Assembly: GCF_001458735.1 (NCBI RefSeq)
Contig: NZ_CZQA01000001.1
Span: 1,116,001 to 1,180,000, forward strand
DNA length: 64,000 nt
Origin: Candidatus Nitrospira nitrosa
GTDB taxonomy: Bacteria > Nitrospirota > Nitrospiria > Nitrospirales > Nitrospiraceae
Reading direction: 5' to 3'
Position 1 is the first letter of the stretch, and each line of letters starts with the position of its first letter. The translations under genes and the position numbers were made by a program. Positions 17,528 to 26,162 of the stretch are shown here, piece after piece. Under the pieces are notes generated by a model. It was not told where the DNA came from. It did not search any database and was given only the letters and a program-made list of their open reading frames with translations.

Positions 17528-18241
17528 ATGCACGAAGTCTTGCTCGGGGGATTGAAGGTTCGACTCACCGGCGGTTCGGACGGAAGAGGCGGAGGCAATG
17601 GTCCGGTCGTCATCCTGCTCCATGGCTTTGGTGCACCGGGCGACGACTTGGTTCCGCTTGCAGATGTGATCGAAGTTCCCCGTGGGACCCGGTGGCTCTT
17701 TCCCGAAGCTCCCCTCTCTCTTAATATGGGGTTCGGCGATTCGCGGGCCTGGTGGATTATCGACTTTGCACGTATTCAAGCGGATCGTGCTGCGGGCCGC
17801 ATTCGAGATTTATCTGTGGAGGTTCCGCAGGGTCTGGCCTTAGCACGGGAGCGTGTCCAGGCATTTTTGAAAGAGCTCCCTAGGCAGTTTCCGATCGATT
17901 ACAAGCACGCAGTCATGGGTGGATTTTCACAAGGGGCGATGCTCACCTGCGATGCCGTCCTCCATACCGACTATCCATTCACGGGCCTGGTCCAGCTGTC
18001 CGGCAATTTGCTGGCGCAGACTGTCTGGAATCCATTGATGCCGAAGCGCAAAGGTCTATCAGTCTTTCAAAGCCATGGCATTGAAGATGACATCCTCCCA
18101 CACATTGGAGCGGAACGTCTTCGCGACGGGCTGCAGCGAGCCGGCCTTGTCCTGGAATGGCACAGTTTTAAAGGGGGGCATGAGATTCCAGGGCAAGTGG
18201 TGAGGCAACTTGGGTCATTTCTTACGAAACGGCTGGGATAA
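17528..18241 (+). CDS. Phospholipase/carboxylesterase-family alpha/beta hydrolase
   Basis: A 237-residue serine hydrolase of the acyl-protein-thioesterase/carboxylesterase type: VVILLHGFGAPGDDLVPLAD near the start, nucleophile elbow GGFSQGAM (Ser about residue 140), late acid in GIEDDILP and the catalytic His in FKGGHEIPG. TAGGGG sits upstream of ATG 17528, 8 bp after the giant membrane protein gene. It has no signal peptide. Substrates could be short esters, lysophospholipids or acylated proteins. Confidence 0.85.
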   Translation: MHEVLLGGLKVRLTGGSDGRGGGNGPVVILLHGFGAPGDDLVPLADVIEVPRGTRWLFPEAPLSLNMGFGDSRAWWIIDFARIQADRAAGRIRDLSVEVPQGLALARERVQAFLKELPRQFPIDYKHAVMGGFSQGAMLTCDAVLHTDYPFTGLVQLSGNLLAQTVWNPLMPKRKGLSVFQSHGIEDDILPHIGAERLRDGLQRAGLVLEWHSFKGGHEIPGQVVRQLGSFLTKRLG

Positions 18242-18245
18242 GACG

Positions 18246-18992
18246 ATGACATCGCTTGAACTCATCGGGACCGATGGCAAACGTATCAAAGGTGATCGAA
18301 TTGCTGGAACAGCCCGACAGATTCTCTTCATCACCGGGTTTCTCTCGAAGCGGTGGGGCAACAAGAGTCAGGCGTTGGCGCGATGGTGTCAGGAGAACGG
18401 GTGGGGATTCTGCTGCTATGATGTGCGCGGCTTCGGCGACTCCGAGGGGCAGTTCACTGATTATACGCTCTCTGATTGGATCGCTGATGCACGCGTGGTC
18501 TTAGATTCCATCAAGACTGGTCCGCCGATCACCATCGTCGGGAATTCCCTCGGGAGTTGGATCGCCTGGCTCGTGGCGCAGCAATTTCCCATTGTCGAAG
18601 AGCTCATCTTGATCGCTCCGGCATTTAACATGATGGGCGAGCGCGCCAAAACCATCTCGAGCGAACAGCTGCATGACTGGCACACGGCCGGATGGATGCC
18701 GTGGGATGAAGACCCGTTACATCGAGCCTGGCCGTTGTCCTGGAAGTGGGTAGAAGAAAGTGAGCAGCATTGGGCGAAGACGTTTGACGTCGTTCGTTGT
18801 GTGAACACCACGATTTTGCATGGTCAGGACGATCGAGTCATTGCTCCAGACGGGAGTCGACAGTTCGCCAACGAACTCGTGCGCCGACATCCCGGCTTTC
18901 CACTCAACCTGAACCTCATTCCAGGTGATCATCGGCTCAGCGGCTCCGAACATCTCGAGCGATTTCGGCGACTGGTGATGAGGCAGGAGTGA
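18246..18992 (+). CDS. Alpha/beta hydrolase
   Basis: A 248-residue hydrolase: ILFITGFLSKRWGNKSQAL (oxyanion region), FCCYDVRGFGDSEG, nucleophile elbow GNSLGSW, catalytic Asp in LHGQDDRVIAPD and His in IPGDHRLSGSEH. ATG 18246, four bases after the previous stop, is preferred over an upstream ATG at 18210 that lies inside the previous gene. It is the last gene of the operon with the giant membrane protein. The specific substrate is unknown; the DVRGFGDSEG context resembles thioesterase-like hydrolases. Confidence 0.82.
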   Translation: MTSLELIGTDGKRIKGDRIAGTARQILFITGFLSKRWGNKSQALARWCQENGWGFCCYDVRGFGDSEGQFTDYTLSDWIADARVVLDSIKTGPPITIVGNSLGSWIAWLVAQQFPIVEELILIAPAFNMMGERAKTISSEQLHDWHTAGWMPWDEDPLHRAWPLSWKWVEESEQHWAKTFDVVRCVNTTILHGQDDRVIAPDGSRQFANELVRRHPGFPLNLNLIPGDHRLSGSEHLERFRRLVMRQE

Positions 18993-19222
18993 CGCGGTTC
19001 TATCGCCATCCGGAGTTGCGTAGTCGGACCTAACAGAAGGTTGGTTCCGCTGCACTCATGCATCCTGCATCCTGATTCATCACTGGGCCACGACTCCATG
19101 CAGCATCGTTGGTTTCTCGTCGGTAATGAACAGATGGCATCCTGTTCGGTATCCGACTCAGTCGGTGCCAGGAATATGGTCTTGCGGGAGGTACGTAACT
19201 GGACTAGAATCCATTTCTGGCG

Positions 19223-21958
19223 ATGACACCAAAAGCTACAAAGAAGAAGCGTTGGGTCAGAGCGGGTCCACGTGCACCGGTATACCAGACCAGCGATCGA
19301 CAAGGAAGCACGGTCGAACCTGCAAGAGACGAGTTCTTCGCCGAAGCCTTCCGCCTCAGTCCCCACCCAATCGGTATTACGGAACTTGAAACCGGGCTTT
19401 GCCTGGAGATCAACGACGCGGGCCTCAATACATTCGGGTTTCGTCGTGAGGAAGTCATCGGTCGGACCACGTTGCTGTTGGGGATTTGGCCGGATGCGCA
19501 AGATCGGGCCAGACTCGTCGATCGTCTTCGATCCCAAGGGACCGTCACAAATCTCGAAGTGTCGATGCGGACCAGGTGCGGTGCACTGCGGCAGTTCCTG
19601 ATCTCGGCGAACTTGCTTATGCTTAGAGGGAAAACCTGCCTACTGACGATCGGTAACGACATTACCGACCGTAAGAAGGCTGAAGAGGCCTTGAGTCGGA
19701 CTTCTGAGGAGTTAGAACAGCGTGTTCGAGAACGAACGGCGGATCTCAAGCGAATCAATGCGGCGCTGCAGGAGAGTGATGAGCGGTTTCGCTTGTTCAT
19801 CGAGCATGCGCCGGCTGCCATTGCGATGTTTGATCGCGATATGCGGTATCTGGCGGCCAGTCGACGATGGATTGAAGACTACCGCCTGACGAATGAGATC
19901 CTCGGTCGATCGCACTACGATGTGTTGCCAGATGCTCCCTCACGCTGGAGGGATGTCCATCAGCGAGGCCTGACAGGGGAGATGTTAAGTGCCGATGAAG
20001 ACCAGTTCTCTTGGAGCGATGGCTCCAGCCAATGGATCACGTGGGATGTTCGCCCTTGGTACCGCGGTGATCAGGTGGGTGGGATTATCATTTCCACGGA
20101 AGATGTGACGGCTCGGGTCAAAGCCAAGAAAGCGCTCCATGAACGAGAGGAACGGTCTGATCAGGTTGTTCGATTAGCCAACTTTGGGATCCTTGATCAG
20201 GATCATCGCACGGGGAATATCTATTGGTCTCCGGTCATGCGGGAAATCTACGGGGTCGGGCCTGATGTCCCTGCTTCGGTTGATGCGTTTATTCGACTGA
20301 TTCATCCGGAAGACCGTGCCATGATGGTTGCGGCGATCGCGCAGGCTTCCGCCCCGGTGGGCGATGATTTCTATTCGATCGAACACCGTCTAGTTTTGCC
20401 GAACGGCCAGGTGCGGTGGATCAGTTTTCGAGCCTGGACCTTGTTTGACCTGGACGGACCGGAGCGCCGTCCGGCTCGGACATTAAGTGCGATGATCGAC
20501 ATTACGAAACGCAAACAGGCCGAGGAGGCGCTGAAAATCAGCGAGCGCCGGTTTGCTTCTTTTATGGATCACTTGCATGGGTTTGCGTGGATCAAAGATG
20601 GCCAGGGTCGATATCTGTATGTGAATCGACTCTTTCAAGAATCCCTGCTGGAAGGACGAGACTGGAAAGAAAAGACCGATCAGGAGTTGTGGCCGGCACA
20701 CGTGGCCGAACCCTATGAGCGCAACGATCGGACGGTACGGGAGACCGGAGTTCCGCTGCACACCGTCGAGGTCTTCATCCAACAGGGAGGGATTCGACAC
20801 GCCCTTGTCAGTAAGTTTCCCATCGTTGATCACCAAGGAGAGCCGGCCTTGTTCGGGGGGGTGGCCGTCGACATCACCGAGCGTCAGCAGACGGAAGAGC
20901 TGCTCAAACAGCAGGCCGACATGTTGAACCATTCCAGCGATGCGATCCTGGCATGGAAGATCGGTGGCGGGATCGTCTACTGGAATCGTGGGGCTGAAGG
21001 GCTCTATGGTTGGCGATCCCATGAGGTGATTGGTCGCGGGAGCCATGAGGTGCTCAGTACGAACCCATCGCCGACGATCGCAGATATGGAAGCCTGTCTG
21101 GTTCGAGAAGGTCGGTGGTCCGGTGAGCTGTCTCATGTCACCAAAGACGGGCGGCGGGTGATTGTGGAGAGCCGGCTGGTGCAAGTCACCTATGGTGGAA
21201 CGGACTACGCCTTGGAGTCCAATCGTGATATTACGGAACGCAAGAGTGCGGACGAGACGCTGCATCGTAACCAGTTGGATCTGCATCAGCAACAAGTGCA
21301 ATTGGAGGAGCTGACCTCCAAACTCTTGAACGCGCAAGAACGTGAGCGTCAACGTATCGCGCGGGACCTACACGACGATGTGAGCCAACGCTTGGCTGCC
21401 TTGGTATTGGAAGTGGCCTCGTTGGAACAACATCCGGCCTCTCTATTAGGTGAGTGTGTCCCAGCGCTTGCACCGATCCGAGAGCAGCTGGAACAGTTGT
21501 CAGATGATGTGCACACCCTCGCATATCGGTTGCACCCCTCGCTCCTCGAGCATGCCGGACTTTGTCCCGCAGTTGAGGATCATATTCAACAAGTGTCCCG
21601 TCGCGCAGGTGTACCCATTTCTCTCAAGATCGCCGGGGTGCCGACGGCGATTTCGCTCGATCATGCGACCTGCCTCTTCCGCGTCATGCAGGAAAGTGTG
21701 CAAAATGTGGTCAAGCACGCCCAAGCGGCGGTTGTGACGGTCCAGCTTCGAGGATCATCGAAAGGAGTTGGGTTGTCTGTGACGGATAACGGTAAGGGGT
21801 TTGATCTCCGTGATCACCAAGCCCTCCGACGGGGGTTGGGGTTGAGCAGTATGGAGGAACGGTTGCGACAACTGCACGGGTATTTTCAGATTCAGTCTCA
21901 ACCGGACGGAGGGACAAAGGTGTGCGCCTGGGTGCCTTGTGAGGAGGCGACCCCATGA
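19223..21958 (+). CDS. Multi-PAS sensor histidine kinase (NarX/HisKA_3 type)
   Basis: A 911-residue cytoplasmic kinase with about five PAS domains: roughly residues 35-150, 190-300, 310-425, 435-550 and 560-670. A coiled coil joins the first and second (LEQRVRERTADLKRINAALQ). The kinase core is HisKA_3, with phospho-acceptor His in RIARDLHDDVSQRLAAL, and ATPase motifs FRVMQESVQNVVKHA, DNGKGFD and GLGLSSMEERL. No membrane segment is visible. Its stop overlaps the start of the NarL-type regulator by 4 bp, so the pair is co-translated. The many PAS domains suggest integration of several redox or small-molecule cues. Confidence 0.93.
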   Translation: MTPKATKKKRWVRAGPRAPVYQTSDRQGSTVEPARDEFFAEAFRLSPHPIGITELETGLCLEINDAGLNTFGFRREEVIGRTTLLLGIWPDAQDRARLVDRLRSQGTVTNLEVSMRTRCGALRQFLISANLLMLRGKTCLLTIGNDITDRKKAEEALSRTSEELEQRVRERTADLKRINAALQESDERFRLFIEHAPAAIAMFDRDMRYLAASRRWIEDYRLTNEILGRSHYDVLPDAPSRWRDVHQRGLTGEMLSADEDQFSWSDGSSQWITWDVRPWYRGDQVGGIIISTEDVTARVKAKKALHEREERSDQVVRLANFGILDQDHRTGNIYWSPVMREIYGVGPDVPASVDAFIRLIHPEDRAMMVAAIAQASAPVGDDFYSIEHRLVLPNGQVRWISFRAWTLFDLDGPERRPARTLSAMIDITKRKQAEEALKISERRFASFMDHLHGFAWIKDGQGRYLYVNRLFQESLLEGRDWKEKTDQELWPAHVAEPYERNDRTVRETGVPLHTVEVFIQQGGIRHALVSKFPIVDHQGEPALFGGVAVDITERQQTEELLKQQADMLNHSSDAILAWKIGGGIVYWNRGAEGLYGWRSHEVIGRGSHEVLSTNPSPTIADMEACLVREGRWSGELSHVTKDGRRVIVESRLVQVTYGGTDYALESNRDITERKSADETLHRNQLDLHQQQVQLEELTSKLLNAQERERQRIARDLHDDVSQRLAALVLEVASLEQHPASLLGECVPALAPIREQLEQLSDDVHTLAYRLHPSLLEHAGLCPAVEDHIQQVSRRAGVPISLKIAGVPTAISLDHATCLFRVMQESVQNVVKHAQAAVVTVQLRGSSKGVGLSVTDNGKGFDLRDHQALRRGLGLSSMEERLRQLHGYFQIQSQPDGGTKVCAWVPCEEATP

Positions 21959-22608
21959 AGCGACCACGTATCTTGATGGCAGATGATCATGCGATTGTCC
22001 TAGCCGGGCTTCGGAAGTTGGTGGAAGCCGAGGGTGAGGTGGTGGGAATGGTGGAAGATGGGCGTTCGCTGGTCGAGGCCGCCCAAGAGCTGCGGCCTGA
22101 TATTGTGTTGCTTGATATCTCGATGCCGCTCCTGAATGGCCTGGATGCGGCTCGTCAGTTGACCAAGCTGGTACCGGAGAGCAAGTTGATCTTCCTCACC
22201 ATGCATGCGACTCCTACGTATGCCACGGAAGCCTTTAAAGCGGGCGCCGCAGGGTATCTCATCAAGCGATCCGCAGCCGTGGAACTCAAGCAAGCCATCC
22301 AGGCCGTCATGCGAGGCCAGCACTATATGACCCCGCTCATTACCAAGGACGTGTTGGCCGCCACGCTTCAGTCCGCGGATGGTCCATCAACCAAGCCGTT
22401 AGTCAGTGCCCTCACTCAGCGGCAACGCGAGGTCTTGCAGCTTGTGGCTGAGGGAAAGGGGACCAAGACAATTGCCTCCATTCTGAATATCTCAGTGAAG
22501 ACCGTAGAGTTTCACAAATTCAGGATGATGGGCGAACTCAATCTGCATTCCACTGCCGAATTAATTAAGTACGCGATAGCCGAAGGCCTCGTCAGCGTCT
22601 CCTCCTAA
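21955..22608 (+). CDS. NarL/FixJ-family response regulator
   Basis: A 217-residue regulator: receiver domain (residues 1-120; MADDHAIVLAGL, phospho-acceptor in IVLLDISMPLLNGLDAA, Lys in YLIKRSA) and a LuxR-type helix-turn-helix (about 150-210; LTQRQREVLQLVAEGKGTK, ISVKTVEFHKFRMMGEL). It starts inside the kinase stop (ATGA, 21955-21958) and is the cognate partner. Target promoters are unknown. Confidence 0.94.
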   Translation: MKRPRILMADDHAIVLAGLRKLVEAEGEVVGMVEDGRSLVEAAQELRPDIVLLDISMPLLNGLDAARQLTKLVPESKLIFLTMHATPTYATEAFKAGAAGYLIKRSAAVELKQAIQAVMRGQHYMTPLITKDVLAATLQSADGPSTKPLVSALTQRQREVLQLVAEGKGTKTIASILNISVKTVEFHKFRMMGELNLHSTAELIKYAIAEGLVSVSS

Positions 22609-23129
22609 CCCGCATTCTTCATCAACACTTCTGCGGCCATCGCCGATCCGCTGTGGCGACCTTCGTCACTGGTCTCTCGTACTTACGAGACGTGGCGAGA
22701 CATGCGCGAATGGCGGGACTCGTCTCGACGACCCCTCAATCCGTCGCGCTTTTCTCGCGACTCGCGTCACGTTTCACGCCCCACGCTCCACGAGATACGA
22801 CGCCCAGGCAATTTCGTAACGAACCGCTATGAATCATGCGGGCTATGCAATGGGCATTACTGCTCCTCAATGCGGAATCTCGGTCCCGCGAAGATTACGC
22901 AGAGATATTGCGCATACCGAATCAATCCATAGCCATCTAGTAAGATCTCACGATTCTACTAGTGACTTCCCTAGTTCACAGTTACGCCAAAGGCCAAGTA
23001 TATTTTCTGGTACGACACTGCGTGGTAGACGGTCTGCAACAATTACCATGCGGAGTCGTGCTGATCGAGGGGGTACTGGAGGTACGCAAAGGATCTAGTG
23101 TGCCCACCTCTGTTTGTTTAGGAGACGCC
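22609..23129. other. Intergenic region with short degenerate repeats
   Basis: Over 500 bp without a supported gene. The stretch 22680-22800 is rich in short direct repeats built on gag/cacg words (for example TCACGTTTCACGCCCCACGC). Nothing resembling a tRNA or terminator with a clear U-tract was found. The promoter of the gene at 23130 should be near its 3' end. Confidence 0.4.
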
Positions 23130-23393
23130 ATGCTGGTAGCAGCGATCATAGAGCGAGTGCATCTGGCATTGCAGGAGTATGGCAAGGACTGCTCGATGGA
23201 GGAGGTCGTGGGGCTCTGCCCGGACCTTACGTGGAATCAAGTCTATTTGGCCATCGACTATCTGAACAAGACCGGTATGGTCCGTGTCGCATTGGATCCG
23301 GATCGGACTTACATGATCCAAGTTTATCCAGCGCTTAGTGAACCACCGCAGGTGGCGTCCCAGCAAAGTTCTGTGCAAAAAGCTTCGTCGTAA
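23130..23393 (+). CDS. Small winged-helix-like hypothetical protein
   Basis: An 87-residue protein starting MLVAAIIERVHLALQEYG, with LCPDLTWNQVYLAIDYLNKT in the middle, followed by a predicted beta wing (MVRVALDPDRTYMIQVYP). The helix-helix-helix-wing pattern suggests a winged helix DNA-binding domain. ATG 23130 has AGGAG 7-8 bp upstream and is preferred over a start at 22962. I recall similar unnamed proteins in Nitrospira genomes, but could not search. It stands alone. Confidence 0.65.
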   Translation: MLVAAIIERVHLALQEYGKDCSMEEVVGLCPDLTWNQVYLAIDYLNKTGMVRVALDPDRTYMIQVYPALSEPPQVASQQSSVQKASS

Positions 23394-23835
23394 GTAAGCA
23401 AGATCGTAACCCTTCCCCTCCAAATTCTTCCAGGCAACGTAGGCTCAAGACTTCCACGTGGGCTATTGCGTGGATGAACCATTTGGTCTTTCTCTTGGTA
23501 GGAGTTGCACAGGACGGAGGGGGTCCAGTCTCAATGCTGGTTTCTAGGACAACGTGCTTATCCGCCTCGCAGAAAACTACAACAGGTAGGTTGTGGAAGA
23601 ATGTGCAGCGGATGTCCTCCCGAAACGTGAAGGGAATATGGTTCTCAAGCCATAGGGCTCCACAGCCTTGATGAATATTGCCTCGAGTATCTTTGTCATG
23701 TAGATAGAAATACGACTTGGAATCCGCTCTTTCTGCAGGAATGGATGGGATTGGCTTGAGATGGCCGACATCCAATTGAACTCCATAAAATGCAGAGAAA
23801 AAGAAGCCGCTGGAGTACTCAACTGAGTTGATCAA
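23335..23835 (-). CDS. Possible hypothetical protein
   Basis: A 166-codon frame with a natural-looking composition but no recognised domain. The likely start is TTG 23835 with GGAG 6 bp upstream. Its last 59 bases overlap, head-on, the end of the gene at 23130-23393. It could be a real orphan gene or a chance frame. Confidence 0.3.
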   Translation of the reverse strand: MINSVEYSSGFFFSAFYGVQLDVGHLKPIPSIPAERADSKSYFYLHDKDTRGNIHQGCGALWLENHIPFTFREDIRCTFFHNLPVVVFCEADKHVVLETSIETGPPPSCATPTKRKTKWFIHAIAHVEVLSLRCLEEFGGEGLRSCLLTTKLFAQNFAGTPPAVVH

Positions 23836-24034
23836 GGCCTACTCCAGTGAAGTCAGTTATGTGAGCAGCTTGTATTTTCATGCACTTACATCTTGACGTT
23901 ATCCAGGGGCGCTTGCAGCGAAGTTTCCCTGCAGAGGGATACAACAGTGCATACAATTAACTTGACACTGGAATATGAGCGGAATAAAAATAGGCCCGAC
24001 ATTGGTTCCCGAAGGTGCGGCGGGCCGAGTTGTT

Positions 24035-24048
24035 GTTTGACGTCAAAC
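24035..24048. promoter_or_regulatory. 14-bp perfect palindrome, possible operator
   Basis: GTTTGACGTCAAAC is a perfect palindrome in the 23836-24168 gap, about 120 bp upstream of the 26-codon membrane peptide gene. It looks like a dimeric regulator site. The rest of the gap shows no gene. Confidence 0.35.
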
Positions 24049-24168
24049 CCTGTTGATGTCTCCTGCAGCTTAGTTCAGGGGAAGATGTCCATCGGTCTCC
24101 TCCCTTAGGGAGTATGCTGTTCTCTACTGAGTTCGTTGCGTGACGGGTCCGAACGAAAGGAGTAGTTG

Positions 24169-24249
24169 TGGATACTCTCATCATGTTCATCATCGTGATG
24201 CTCATTCTGTTTGTCGGTGGCCTGTTTGTGTGGAAGAAAAGCCAGTAGA
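24169..24249 (+). CDS. 26-residue single-pass membrane peptide
   Basis: GTG 24169 is preceded by a strong ribosome site (AAAGGAG, 24157-24163) and opens a 26-codon frame ending TAG 24249. The peptide is almost wholly one membrane helix (LIMFIIVMLILFVGGLFVW) ending KKSQ, the positive-inside pattern of small membrane proteins that act as subunits or regulators of larger complexes. No partner is evident nearby. Confidence 0.5.
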
Positions 24250-24577
24250 AGTACCCTGTGCTTCTTCCCCTGTAGGCTATTGCGACGGAGCGAGGTGGCC
24301 CATCTCGGCTGAAGGCTATCAAGTAGCCGGGATGGGGGCCTGTTTCTGTGTACTTAGTGTGTCTGTAGAATTATTGAGCTATCTCGTTGAGACTAGCTCA
24401 GGAATTCTTTTTCCTGCCAGCCTTGTCGAATCACTTTGTGAACTCCACAGCAGGACAGCCTTCAACAGGCACACTCCATTTCGTATCGTATATGGAAGAA
24501 ACGCTGGCAGGTAGTGGAAGCCACGCATTGGGATCGTCAAAACCGTAAGCTATTTGGAAGCCACCGATAGCCCAAAA
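24250..24577. other. Intergenic region
   Basis: No supported gene. A 9-bp inverted repeat CCTGCCAGC ... GCTGGCAGG (near 24413 and 24505) brackets about 90 bp and might be an old mobile fragment or a structured region; it shows no U-tract. Confidence 0.3.
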
Positions 24578-25501
24578 CTATTCACGGATGGCCTTTGCTC
24601 GCTTCTGCAGGTAGGCGTTTCTGACTGCGGCGTAAAGATCCAGGGTCGATTCTTCAACCCCTTGAAACTTTTCTAAGTTCAGAGAGCGGTCGTTTACAAT
24701 TTCTGTCGCACGCGCGGCAAGCGAGATGGCATATGTGGCTGCTTGCTCCTCTACATCAACCACAGTTGGAATGGCATCGATGTTATGCATGACGGGGACG
24801 ATGAGCCAATAAATCGGATTGAGAACGATGTCACCGCCATACCCAATCAGATCTCGAACGGTATAGGGCCCAAGAAGCGGTACCATCAGGTAGGGGCCGG
24901 GCTTAACTCCATAAAATCCGAGCGTCTGCCCGGTATCTTCTTCTGGTGTGGTGAGATTGAATCGTTGGGCCACATCAAAAAATCCACCGATTCCAACGGT
25001 GGTATTGATGAGAAACCGTCCTGCTTCGATCCCTGCGCCCTTGAATTTCCCTTGGAACAGATTATTCAGCAATCGGGGGGTCACACGGCTATTGTAGAAG
25101 ACATTGCTGACACCGACTTGGACAACGTTCGGTACGACGAAGTTGTAGCCTTTGGCAACCGGTTTCAGGATCCACCGATCCAGTTGCCGATTGAATTCAA
25201 AGAATTTGGTATTGAGCGGTTCCCAGGGATCATACTCTTCCATCCCTTCAACATCCGACTTGGCGAAGGGATCGAATGGCTCGTCCGGAGATGAATCGCT
25301 GCTCGTCGCAGGCGGTGTCGCTTGAGGGGAAGCGTCAGCAAGCAGGATGGGTTGAGCATGTTGCTCGGGCTGAACCATCGAAGAGGCTGTTGAACCTTTG
25401 GCCACGGCACAGCCAGAAGCCAGCATTAAAGCAATGGCTAGCACACATCCCTCTATAGGCAGTAACGGCCCGAGCGGCCTGCACGCAATTGTCGGTCTCA
25501 T
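24578..25501 (-). CDS. mlaA: MlaA/VacJ-family outer membrane lipoprotein
   Basis: A 307-residue lipoprotein with lipobox LMLASGC after a hydrophobic signal. The MlaA core begins YDPWEPLNTKFFEFNRQLDR and contains VLNNLFQ-like RLLNNLFQGKFKGAGIEAGR, GFYGVKPGPYLMVPLLGPYT and VRDLIGYGGD. MlaA sits in the outer membrane inner leaflet and passes stray phospholipids to MlaC for return to the inner membrane. ATG 25501 is chosen for the upstream AGGAGGG, although the gap is about 12 bp; ATG 25537 is an alternative. No mlaBCDEF genes are adjacent. Confidence 0.88.
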   Translation of the reverse strand: MRPTIACRPLGPLLPIEGCVLAIALMLASGCAVAKGSTASSMVQPEQHAQPILLADASPQATPPATSSDSSPDEPFDPFAKSDVEGMEEYDPWEPLNTKFFEFNRQLDRWILKPVAKGYNFVVPNVVQVGVSNVFYNSRVTPRLLNNLFQGKFKGAGIEAGRFLINTTVGIGGFFDVAQRFNLTTPEEDTGQTLGFYGVKPGPYLMVPLLGPYTVRDLIGYGGDIVLNPIYWLIVPVMHNIDAIPTVVDVEEQAATYAISLAARATEIVNDRSLNLEKFQGVEESTLDLYAAVRNAYLQKRAKAIRE

Positions 25502-25764
25502 TCTTGGCCTGACCCTCCTAGGACTGAACAAACCCATCGCCTCAATATGGCGCCGCACTGTATCAAAAGTGGAGTTCTCCGCCAATCACTAATTTCTGAC
25601 TTCTTCTTTCTGCAACGAATCCGTGCAGGGTCCCAAAGTGATCGATATAATGAGAAACGCTGTTCGTATGGTATTGCGAATCAGGGTAGGTGGCCAGAGC
25701 ACAATGATCGGCTTCGTGGCCTCAAGCACAGAGAACAATTTCGCCAAAGGATGAGAAAAGCCCG

Positions 25765-25932
25765 ATGCTCGTCTTAATTCACAAGGAATGTGGTGGCCCG
25801 GCGCTGGAAGAATCGCCGGTCGGAGAAGTCTGTGTGATTCCGGTCGATCGTTTCCCTTTCTCCTGCTTTACCTGCCTCGAAGAGATCATCGACGAGTCGG
25901 AAGTGCGGCTGTCGGAAGAGCTGGGGATCTAG
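25765..25932 (+). CDS. Small cysteine-containing protein (55 aa)
   Basis: A 55-codon frame from ATG 25765 to TAG 25932. Four cysteines occur as KECGGP, EVCVIP and SCFTC, a spacing compatible with a metal or disulfide site; the C-terminus is acidic (EEIIDESEVRLSEELG). Codon choice and composition look coding. The ribosome site is weak (GAGAAAAG). No function can be assigned. Confidence 0.5.
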   Translation: MLVLIHKECGGPALEESPVGEVCVIPVDRFPFSCFTCLEEIIDESEVRLSEELGI

Positions 25933-26162
25933 TAGGCTTAATTCATGGCGGTTCGTCTTCGTCATCGTGAAGTCGCATTGCGAGACGGTTCGACATACTT
26001 ACCGCTCTGGGCAGAGTTAAAGGGCGGGCAAGCAGAGGGCTGACGGAGCAAGGTGTACTTGAAACAGTACGCCGAGGTCGTGAGGGGCGAGCTCACCCTC
26101 CGAAGACCTGTCGTAGTACCGAAACCGACGACTGCCGGAGAAGGATGCATGAATCATATGGG

